The notes under the pieces are model-generated. The model worked only from the letters and a program-made list of their open reading frames with translations. It searched no databases and was not told the DNA's origin. Positions 26,101-38,100 of a DNA stretch of 64,000 bases are shown here, one piece after another. Each line of letters opens with the position of its first letter. Within the stretch, counting starts at the first letter, position 1. Source of the stretch: Diadema setosum (taxonomy: Eukaryota > Echinodermata > Echinoidea > Diadematoida > Diadematidae); NCBI RefSeq assembly GCF_964275005.1, contig NC_092688.1, positions 25,832,934-25,896,933 on the forward strand, given 5' to 3'. A program made the position numbers and the translations under genes.

Positions 26101-29100
26101 AGTCTTAAGCATAGACTGACAAATAGGCAATGTCTAATTTAAAAACCATCAACTTAAAGGAGACCTCCGGATGATTTTCAGATTTTTACATTTGAACAAC
26201 TATAAATTAGTCATACTGAGGACAGAGTTTCAGAATTTGTGATGATTGGGATGAAGAATAAGAATATTTTCAAAATTTAGAACAAATTGCAATGAACAAG
26301 GATGATGACATGGCAGAGTCATCATAAGAATGCTGAGTTGGGGCTCAAGGAAGCAGAACAAAAGAAGAAGGCAGGCATAGATTATACACAGGTGAACTCG
26401 CAAGCAAGCGGTATTGTAATGGAATTACACTGCTACATTTCTGAAATATGTGAACCTCCTATGTCATCATCCTTGTTCAGTGTAATTTGTTTAAGGTTTT
26501 TCAAAGTATTGTTTCTCTGCTTAAGAACCACAATAAATTCCAGAGATCTATACATGGAGTTGTCAATTTATGTACTACATGATGTGAAATTATGAAAATC
26601 GTCTGGAATGTCCCTTTAATGTCAGAGAAGAAACTAACTTACAATTAAAAATGCAGTAAACCGTAGCGTAAATCGCTGGTCTACCACTCTGCCTAGGAAC
26701 ATCCACACAAACACACGCACAACACACACAGACACACACACACACACATGTTAAGGGAAAGAAACAACTTTAGATATAACCATTTTTTGATAAAAGGAAA
26801 AGAAAAAGGAAAAATTTTCGTATCAGGATAACAAACGTGTCCGCAAGAACACGCATGGTATTGATGATTGTCTCATTGATTTAAAAGCAATGATTCCTTT
26901 ACCACCACCACCATTACCACGCAACAATGACGTCTCTGAAATCAATGGCAGCACTCATGCACATGTGATTTCATGGTGCATTAGCTTCCGTTTTCCTAAA
27001 CCACCAGTCGAACGTGCCATATCATAATATTGTGTATTTCGATCAATAGTGATTGATTTTAAAGAAGAAATTATAATGTATCAAATTGAATGCTTACCTC
27101 ATTACTCAGGGTGATTCCAGTTTGATACTGATCTGTTCTACTGCCCCAGATGCCAACAATACATAATTATCACCTACGGATACTAATGAAAGAGCCATGA
27201 CGAAAACAAAGGACATAGAACCCCGTCATAAGCACCAAACTTGGCATATTGTAGCACGAAATACCTCGTACTGAAGTCATATAAATCCCATTCCTTTCCT
27301 ACCTGTCTACAACTCCGTTATTAGGTCAAACAATAACAACTTGGAATTTCAAAGAGATGAGCGAGACGCCATACACCTGAACTATAGAGTTCAGCAATTC
27401 AGTACCGATTCCTGCTAGTTATGTAAACGTCCTCATTCCTACCTATCCTGTTACATCATATTACAGTACAGTATGTGTGTCTTTACATTACAATGAGGTT
27501 TATACCTGGGGGGTGTTTCATGAAACTTTTTGTCGGTGATTTACACCGACAACTGTTAAAAGCTACTGAAATCCTTGCGTCTGATTGGCTGATAGCAAAT
27601 TTGTCGGTGAAAACCTCCGACGAACTCGTTGATGAAACGCCCCCCTGGACGAAATATGGTGCTATACATATTGTAACTACTTACTGACCCATTTTAAGGG
27701 CTCTGCTGCTTGAGTATCTATGTTCAGCTAAATGAATTGTTATTTGGCGATAACCAAAAATTCCCATGAGCAATAGAAACACTCTAACCTCTGATACAAA
27801 ACAAGGGAAATTGCGTGTTTATGTTGGTGGGGTGTGTATACTTGATGAAATAGTAAAATAAATGACATCGGAGTGAAGCTGAACTGCCTAAGAAAAAAGA
27901 AAAATAATGAAAGCCCTTACAGCGACAAGCCTGTGAAATTTTCCAGCAGTAAAAGCGATGAAGCGTCCAATACAAAACAAAAATAAGTAGAGTGTGTGTT
28001 TGTTTACATGACAATGTGAATTGTACCTGGACAAAAGCGGTATTACCTCTATCAAAATAAAGAAAGAGACATCGCTTCTAACCACGTAACTAAATGGTAA
28101 GTCTCCTCGAACCAAGATTGTGGAACGCACGCTTCTACGTAAAAGATGAATCATGACGATCAACCGTGACTGACACATCTTCAAAAGGGATAATTAGAAG
28201 TGGAAGGAGTGCCAAGCACATTGTCTCAGCAATTCGAAAGCAATGTCACCCTTACATTTAGGCACAGGGGCGGATCCAGGAATTCCGTAAAGAGGGGCGC
28301 GTTTACAAAATTAAAGGGGGGCGCACGCACCCCTCCCCCATTTTTTCCTTTTCATTTCTTTTGTTTCAACAAAAAATAAGGGGGGGGGGCGTGCGCCGGT
28401 TGTGGTCTTCCCTGGATTAGCCCCTGAGGCATATCATAATTTCGCCTCTGAAATCAATGGTATTAATCATGCACCATTGCTTCATATTCCATAAATTTTG
28501 CTTTACAAACTTTCAGTGAGACGATTCAAAAATTAATTCTGCAACTCCGTTTGCAGTGATTGACTACATAAAGAAAGATATATCAAATTGAACGTTTAGC
28601 ACGTATAACCCAGGGAGCTTTTAGCCTGATATTCTGTTCTTCACTGCCCAGATGCCAACAGCACTCATCACCTACGGCTACGTATAGAGAAACAGCCATG
28701 CTGAAAATAAAAGTTTTGCCTTTTCTTTGGCAGAACGCCACACAACCCCTTCAAACACACTATAATATTGGCAGGGAGTGACAAGAAAAAGTTCATTACT
28801 AATACTAAGCAGCATATGCATTCCACTCATATGGCGCGAGATACCCTATAGCAACATAAAGCCTGTCTACAACTCCGTTGGTCGAACAATGATAACCTAA
28901 AATTTCAAAGAGATGAGCGAGACGCTATACACCTGGCCTAGAGTTAATTAATTCATTTTTCATTCCTACTTCAAGTTGGATTATGCTAATGTTATCATTC
29001 CCATCTGCAGTATAACAAAAACAAACGGAGTGAAAAGATATAGAAAAAAAATTAAAGATATAAGTATTTTGTTTCGTGCTCTTATGGGGTTCGAACCCGT

Positions 29101-32100
29101 ACGTGTGCAACCTCACGTCTCTGGTGACGTCGCCTTTATACTCTCGGCCATGTACGTCTTGACGAGAAAATATGAGGAACGTAAGCTTATATGTGAAAGA
29201 TGATTCAAGAATCGTTTGGTCCACAATCCATTCTCATTTTCAGTTTTTAGCTGCAAAATTATCAACCTGATGAGGAGATTTGAAAAAAATAAAATGCATG
29301 ATTACTGCAGCTTATTGTCTCAGTTACCACATACTTAAGTTACAGAGGAAATGGAGCAAAATCAGCTGAGATAAAGGTGCTTAAACGTTGTCAAGTCAAT
29401 GCATGGTTTTAAAAAAAATCACCTCCCATAGACATAACACGTCAACTTGTCTGATTTTGAGTCTTTAATCCTTTAATCACAATTTGAAGTATGATGGTAA
29501 GTCTTCTCGAACTAAGAGTGTGGAACGTAAGCTTCTACGTGAAAGATGAATCATGACGATCACCAGTGACCGACACATCTTCAAAGGGATCAGTTATTAG
29601 AAGTGGAAGCCCTCGTGCCAAGCATATTGTCTCAGCAATTCCAAAGCAATGATACCCTTACATTTAGGCATAGCATAATTTCCCTCTGAAATCAATGGTA
29701 TTATTCATGTACAATTGCTTGCCTTGTCCATAAACTTTGCTTTACAAACTTTCAGTGAAACGTGTCATAACATAATTCTGTAACTCCATTAGCAGTGACT
29801 GACTACATAAATAAAGATTATATCAAATTGAACGCTTAGCGCGTATAACTAAGGGTGATTTTAGCCTGATGCTCTGTTCTTCACTGCTCAGATACCAACA
29901 ACACTCATCACCTACGGCTATGTATAGAGAGACAGCCATACGACGAAAATAAAAGTTTTTCCTTTTCTTTGGCAGATAGACACACATGCCCTTTAAACAC
30001 ACTATAATTGACATGGAGGGACATGAAAAAGTTCATTACTACTACTAAACAGTGATGCCTTCTACTCATGTGGCACAAGATACCTCTATGGCAACATAAA
30101 ACCTGTCTACAACTCCGTTATTGGGTCAAACAATAACAACCTGGAATTTCAAAGAGATGAGCGAGACGCCATACACCTGGCCTAGAGTTAATTCATTCAG
30201 TTGCCATTCCTGCTCCAGTTGAGTTATGTAAGTTATTTTCCGACCTGTCTTGTGACAGTGTAACAGGAACAAACGTAGAGAAAAGGAAAGAGAAAAGGAA
30301 AGGTGGCAAGCGGGGCACTGTACCACGGGCAATTTAAACAATACGTATGATAAATGAAGCAAATCCAACCTCCAGCCTCCGACAAAAAAAAGGGGGGGGA
30401 ACTTGAGTGACTGTGTGTCGTGGGGTAGTATACTTGATAAGATAATACGATAAATGACATCGCCGATCGGAATAAAGCTAAACTGCCAAAAGAAAAACAA
30501 AGAAAGAGAGAGAGAAAAAATGATAGCGTCCTGCGGGTCTCGAACATCTCGTCCTAAGGTAGTGCATAATGACCATGCAGCGCGCTAAGCGACTATAAAG
30601 CCACACGGCTGTCCCGAAGATTGGATGTGAAATTTATATCTTTATACCATTTATTACATGAAAAAGTTCATTACTACTACAACTTCGTTATTGGCTCAAA
30701 CATTAACAACCTGGAATGTCAAAGAGATGAGCGAGACGCCATACACCTGGACTAGAGTTATTCAATTCAGCTCCCATTCCTGCAAGTTATTTAAACGTAC
30801 ATGTTCCTACCTAACCTGTTACAGTATAACAATAACCAATGAAGAGAAAAGGAAAGAGCAAACCAAATGTGGCAAGCGGGACACTGTAACAAGGGGCAAT
30901 TTACAACATTGAGTGTGACAAAATTAATGAAGCAAACCCAAACTCCAAACTCCAATACAAAACAAGGGAAATAGAGCAGCCGTGTTCACGTGTTACGTAC
31001 ACTTGATGAAATAATACGAAAAATGACATCGGAGTAAAGCTGAACTGCCCAAAAAAAAAAGAGAGAAAAAGAAAGAACGTAAAAAAGTCCTGCGGGAGTC
31101 GAACTTCTCACCTTCCGGTAAGGCGTTATGAACACCCAGCGCGCTAAGCGATTATGCCACACGGCTGTCCTGAAGATTGAGTGCGAAACTGAAATCTAAA
31201 TACTGTCGTGAATATGTTGACTTGTGATGGCGCTATTCAACTTCTCACAAGTGGCAGCGTGGATTCGATCAATATACAGTTGCAAAGAAAAATTGGGAAT
31301 CGTTCTGTACAGATTGCATTCTCATTTTCAGTTTTAAACTACAAAATTATCAACCTGATGAGGAGATTTGAAAACATAAAATGCATGATTACTAAAGGTT
31401 ATTGTTACTACAACACACAGCTACAACATACGTATGTTTCAGAGGAAATGGAGCAAAATCAGATGAGGTAAAGGTGCTTAAACGTTGTCAAGTCAATGCA
31501 TGGTTTAAAAAAAAAAATCACCTCCCATAGACATAACACGTAAACTTGTCTGATTTTGAGTCTTTACCTTTAATCACAATTTCTAGTATGATGACGTCAT
31601 CATATTTCAAAACCATCACATGGACTTGAGAGGCAAATGTTCAAAGTACAACATATCTGAATTTGGGATAATATTGAGCTTAAACAACAGAGATACGAGC
31701 AAATGAATGTCAGAAACAGTACCTCAAAAAAATCAATTCCACTTTTTTTATTCAAAATGACGATATGATGACGTCATCGCGTTTTCCTGGCAATATTGAT
31801 ACTTGGAATGTTATTTACAATTCATATACTTTTGTAATATGCAATAGAAATATAGGGTCAACGGACGATTTAAAGAGCTATGGTGAAATAAACAAAGACA
31901 TGTTTTTTCACTATATTTGCAGAAAGACGCGCACGCGGAATTTCAACTTTGACGCCAGTGCATTCCTTTGTTATAGGTCGAAATCAATCGGAAATCAATG
32001 GATATTGTTACTCAAAGTATCAGGAATCCAAATCAGTCAAAACAATTGCATTTTCATGTTGCTTATGCGCTCTGCGCGCGAAATTGCGCGGACGGACGCG

Positions 32101-35100
32101 CACGCGAGAAAATGTTTGAAACGCTTAAAATTGTCTGAAACTTCGAGATTTCCCATTGGGAAGTCATTTTGAGCCTTTTAAAATTTTGACGCGCGCTTAC
32201 GCGCGCGTAATGATGACCTGGGTAACTAGCGTTAAAAAGTAAGATAGAGCGTGACCTGAACTTTATGTCCACCGAAAACGCGCGCGTAATGATGACCTGG
32301 GTAACTAGCGTTAAAAAGTAAGATAGAGCGTGACCTGAACTTTATGTCCACCGAAAATGATACAGAAATGACATCTAGTTATGAAGTTATGATCGATCAT
32401 GTGAAAAGGTCCGAAAATCACAAAATGGCGCCTAGATGACGTCATAGATATGTTACTGTCATGAAAACCTTACTGTGGCTAGATTTTGTCATGAGACATG
32501 TTGACTGAAAATGTCATGTTATTTCGTAATGTCATTCTTGAGATATTGACGACACAAAATTGTCCAGAAAGAAAGAAGAATAAAAAAAAATAAAGAGAGA
32601 TTTTGACAATCACAATAGGTGATACGCTGATAGCGTATCACCTAAATAGTCAATAGTTTCAAAGATATGGCAGTTTTAAATTACATTGTCAATCCAGTTT
32701 GCAAACTTTCTGGTGTTGGGTAAAAACGTCTGGCACGTTAGGGGTTTTGGGTCTGGCACATTAAGAGTTAAATGTACATTGAGATGAGTCCATCATAATT
32801 ATGCCAACCAAATGACTCCTTTCTTACAGGTGTCTGTTCCCGGTCAAGGCGTGGCCTCCATTGCCCCCATGCTGACCATCACTCGCTACCACAACGCTGC
32901 ATCGGCAGTTTCAATAATGAGGAGGTATTGCACAACACTGCAATTTTTCTACCTTGACAATGAAACAGCATTTGTGACCGTGCATCACAAAACGAACAAA
33001 AAGTCGCAAACACTGATTTTGTGTGAGGACTGAAAATAGGTGAAATGGGTCAACCTAGCCGATCTTGACCTTTTCATATTTTCTGAAAGAGCAAGTCTTC
33101 TTCTACATTGTACTTAAATTTGGGATCATAAAACCGGCAGGAAAGTGTGTTTTTTAGCAGTTTATCTCGAAGATTTTTCGGTAGAATAGTGTGATTAGGT
33201 GTGTCTTTAGAGTCCTCTTTTCATTTCTTAAAAACCTTGTACACACTCTTCACTTTCAACTCTAACTTTTAAAAGGATGATGCTACTGCTTTGAAAGTTG
33301 GCATTAATTATGACAGAATTTGTTAATAAGACATGCTCAATTTCAGTTCAATGTGATAATCCCTTCATTGTTGTTACTCCAGCGGTTTACATCGTCTGTT
33401 TTTTGTCCCATTCATCGCACAGCCAGCATGGCTTGGTGAAGATTAAGCGCTTGAATAGACACTGTACTTCAGAGCCTCTTTTCTCAGTTCACACTTTTCC
33501 TGAGTGTGTGCTTTCTTTCCAATATTTAGACAGGTTAGGAGAATCCATTTGATTTGAGTTATACATCATTTTTGTCGAGCCCACTGGAGGTAACGGGAGA
33601 CTACGGAATCGCCTGCGGCGTCTGTCCGTCCGTCGTCTGTCCGTCCGTCGTCTGTCTGTAACGCTACAAAAACTTCAATAACTCTTTACTCTGGACTTCA
33701 ATTGCAATCAAACTTTGAGGGAAGAGGGACCATACAAAGTTTCACATGTTACCATATATGAAGGTCACCTCAAGGTCAAAGCTCACAGGCAGAGGTCAAT
33801 GAACTTTAGGGCCTAATGTTTTTATGGCCCATTTCTATTATGGGTCATAACTTTTGATCCTTAACTCCATTTGTGACCAAACTTGGATGGTAGATGTCCC
33901 TTGAGGAGTGAATGGTCACCACAAGGTCAATGGTCACAAGCATGGGTCAACGAACTTTTAGAGCCCAATGTTAAGTTTTTATGGCGCGTTTCTATTATGG
34001 GTCATAACTTTTGATGTCCCTTGGGGAGTGGATGGTCACCACAAGGGCGAGACACATTTTGGCACTTGCCTTGTAAAGCTTAGAGTCTGCTCTTTCAGAA
34101 TATGCTCTTCACTAGAATTTCATGTCTGGCGACTTTCTGTTTGTTTTGTGATGCAGGGTCACATTTATGTAGCGTCATTTATCTTGAGAAACATTCAAAG
34201 GTGCCCATAGGCATCCTGGCAGAGATAAGAGTTTTCTTTATCTGTTGGGCTCATACTGATGGTTGAAAAATATTTGTGCCAGTGTCTATTTCAATGTGGT
34301 TATCAGATGGACAATTCAATTTTTTAGAAAAGGTGAGATCAGAGATCTCGTCCTCTCAACTTCTCAGGTACAAGAAGACGAGAAGACGAGATATGACTGT
34401 TAGATCTCGTCTTCTCGCCTCAAATTTGAGAAGTCAAGATGATACGATCCCACAACTGGCCATCTTGCCTTCTTGGACCTGAGATGTCAAATACATGGGA
34501 TGTTGAGAAGAGGGGATATTGGATCTTCCCTTCTTGTCTTCTCTGTGCACAATTTTGTGCAAAGATGAAATGATGATGACATTGGGTATGAAGGGATTTA
34601 AACAAGCAGAGTGTGATTATTACTTTTCAGGATTGTCCACTATGCAAGGGATTATGCCTTCAGGAGGAAGGCCTTTGGGAAGCTGATAGTAGACTGGCCT
34701 CTTCATGTCCAGACACTCAGCAGGATGGAGGTGAGGACCAAAACCAAACTTAACCCGTTGAGGATGGGCTGATTTTGCTACAACACACATTTCCCATAGA
34801 CACATGCCCGAGTATACTCGGGACTCGTCCTCAACGGGTTAACAAAAGAGAGAAATATACAAACATATAAAAAACAAAATTAGTCATTCATCAACCTACC
34901 ATATGGCTTGGCTTTCTTTGCTACCTCTCCTTTTCTCCTGGTTTTGCACGCTTCTCTCTCTTTTATCATCCGTCTTCCATTTTTCTGCTATCTCCCTTTT
35001 CTCCTTTCTTTTTCTATTGTCTTTTCCTTTTGTCTTTCTTTTCTTTTTCATTTCATCATGTATTCTGGATTTGTCTGTGTACATGAATGCAACTGAAGTA

Positions 35101-38100
35101 TTAAGTAATATGTGCTTTGCTTATTCAACAGGTGACATCACTGATGTTCGATCAATGGACTTAAATCATATTATTAGAAATCATTCGCTTTGTTTCCTGA
35201 GCCGAGCAGCATTGCAACTCTCTGTTTAAAAATAATGAAGCATCAAGTACTGTAAAAATGGAATTCTTCGCACAAGTCGCGACTTGAAACTAACCCAAAA
35301 ATAAAAGCGCGCCAGTTTTTTGCTTGTTATGTGTTACAATCCTTGAAGTTAAGAACAGGCAAAATTCATCTTACTTGACAGAGTTAATAAAAGCTTTACT
35401 CTACTGAGTGGACACATGATCAACTTGATAATAGAAATAGAGTACCAAAGGGTGATGTCATAGACATTTATCAACATAGAAACTGGTTCTAAACAGCCTC
35501 ACCAGTTGGCCCAAATATTGTATACTGTGAACGCTTTTGTTGCTCACGATGCTTGCACGTGGGTCCAACCCAAGCTGTACCAAAGACTGTGACATCATCA
35601 CTTCAGTCCTCTATACAGTGCACCCCCAATGAACTATAGAAAGGCAGATGGAGTGCTCACATCACATGACTTCTCTATACACGTAGGTGGAGACCCGAGG
35701 AGCCATGGCCTTCCTCCTGGATGCTGCACACCTCCTTGGGAAGGAGGAGGCAGGAGAGGCCACTGAGGATGACCTCAATCTCCTGCGACTCCTTGTTCCC
35801 ATCCTCAAGCTCTACACTGGCAAACAGGTGAATACTGCCAGAAAAGTTGCGTGACTGTGAGTGCATGTTTTTGGTGTGTGTTGGGGGGTGGGGGGGGGGG
35901 GAGTGTATGTCCTCAAACTCTGCAGTATTATCAAACAAGTGACTCAAACTCAAGCAAATAATCTATCCATCTTCCCCTACACGTATGTGGTGCATATTAT
36001 GTGAATACATAGAAAGGTGATTTCATTCAAACTCCAGACACATTTGATTTGTTGTGTTCTGTGTGTGATATGCAAGAGCATTTGTAGTGAATGAACTGCA
36101 TATTTGTGCAATGCAGTGTCAGTTTCATACTTTTCTCTTTTTGTTTGCATGCATCATTTCTTCATCATGGAATTGAGATGAATGGTATTAATAAATATCC
36201 CTAAAATATAGGTGAATGTGTATGTTTGTGTGCGTGTACATGTCAGTTCTTGTATCATTCTATTTTAGCTCTATGAATTGGGTATTTGCACACAAAGGTC
36301 TACCAACTAATACACTTGCTGCAACCTCTTGTTGCAGGGTATGCATTACATTATCTGTAGTGTATGGGACCTATGGGTGATGTCTTGTTGTATTAATAGC
36401 ATTGAAAGTATCTTTGACAGGAGGCAAAATTACAAGTGTCCATGTCAAGAGATGAATCATACAAACATACCAACTGTCAGACATAGATTTGACAAACACA
36501 TACCTCAAGAGACTACAGTCAGGAAGTATACTGTATACGCCATATATTTCGCGAGTCTAAATTTTCACGAATCGGGAATTCCCGACGATTTCGCGAGTGG
36601 TTAAATTCACGATCGTGGAGTCCTGTACTGAACGGAGAAATGTACATGCGTATGTCACATTCACATCAGGATCAGAGTCAATATTATTGTGTGTCTTTAA
36701 TTTCACGAATAGCACCCGACTCACGAAATTTGCGAAAATAAAAACCTCGCGAAATATTTGGCGTACACAGTAGTTGCAATATGCAGCTGTGCCAGTCTGC
36801 TGCTTCACATACAAAAATTAATGTCTGCATCATGGTGTACTGAAAGTTTATATTTTGATTGATCTCTTTGAAATGGGTACGAGAAATACACACAATGTTA
36901 TTCAATAATCGTGCTTAAATTTTCAAGTTTCCAGTCAATTTTGATCATAAACTTGACTCATCAGGGGCATGTGTAAAAGGTAGCATCAAATAATAAGGTA
37001 TGAATGTATCTTGTTCTGAAGATGTTGCCAGAAACTACATCCAAATTCTGATTGCACATCAATGAAAACCTCCACCCGATCTCACTGCATCCATCCACAG
37101 GCTGTAAGCACCGTGTCTGAGGGACTGGAGAGCATCGGTGGACAGGGGTACATCGAAGACACCGGCTTTCCCGTCATGCTGAGAGATGCACAGGTGAGAA
37201 CCCCTCTTACCATCATCATCATCATCATTATGGCTTAACAATACATAAATTGATGTTGTTGCTGTTATGGAGAAAACCTGTTGTTATAACAAGCTGGCTT
37301 ACAATGCGGTACCTATTTAACAAGTTGAATTCAGTGGTCCCGATTTTCCATTGCTGTATTCGGTTGGCCTCTCTTTTAGTATGCTTGAATGAAGTCCTAG
37401 TCATACTTGAGTAAAATAGGCAGTTGTGGCGACTTTGTTACAACTCCGTTTCCTAGTAGTAGAAATTATAGCAGTAGTAGCAGCAGCATTGTGGCAGTTA
37501 AACATAATTGTGCCTTCTTGAATCTTGCTTCACCACTATGTTGAACAGCAAAACAATTTTCCTTGAAGGAGGTTGCCAGGCTGGCCAGGATGGACACAAC
37601 CAATTTCCTTTAATACCATGTTACAATAATACAATTCAACAATGTTTTGTCTACTCCATTGCTTGATCCGACTCTACAGTGCAAAGGGGAAATGGATAGC
37701 ATAACATATTGATTTTCATGTGATTGACCTCTAACGTCTTCCTCAGGTCCTCAGCATCTGGGAAGGCACAACAAACATTCTGTCACTGGACGTCCTACGA
37801 TCAATAGTGAAGAGCCGCGGTCAAACGATGACAACCTTCTTTGGCCAGGTCCAGACTCGCCTGGCGCCATTCCTCCAAGCCTCTAACCAGGACATCCAAG
37901 ACACGGCCCAGCTCATTGGCCAGGCCTGCAACAGCCTGCAGAGCTTCATGGTGGCGTCGACCAATCAGGACCCAGCTTACTTGGAGATGGCTGCCAGGGA
38001 CTTTGCCTACAGCATAGGCAGGACCTACATCGGTCTGCTACTGCTGGAGCACGCAGGATGGAAGCATGCCAGGGAGGAAGATGTGTCTGTAGCCAAGAGG

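Larger units (their letters stand above)
18095..32644. mobile_element. 14.5 kb mirrored (fold-back) insertion in intron 6
   Basis: Both ends are 29-bp hairpins made of two inverted AGGTGATACGC motifs (18095-18123 and 32616-32644). Left arm 18095 to about 21250 matches right arm about 29510-32644 in inverse, with only scattered differences. Mirrored segments include ACGCGCGCGTAAGCGCGCG, the peptide-like frames at 18388-18597 and 32063-32272, and the tRNA-headed units. Shorter mirrored pieces continue inward (22020-22420 with 29080-29500). Target-site duplication was not found: flanks read GTCTTTT and AATAGTC. No transposase, reverse transcriptase or helicase frame was seen. Sea urchin TU elements show that long-inverted-repeat fold-back transposons exist in echinoderms, but this block lacks obvious outer tandem repeats. 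An alternative is a chromosomal inverted duplication of smaller elements. Confidence 0.85.

Noticed and set aside
27475..27687. 70-codon frame across the small MITE
   Set aside because: It is created by the insertion and spans an element boundary.
34896..35229. Poly Phe/Ser/Leu plus frame and Lys/Arg/Glu minus frame
   Set aside because: They are translations of a pyrimidine-rich stretch in the duplicated 3' UTR segment.
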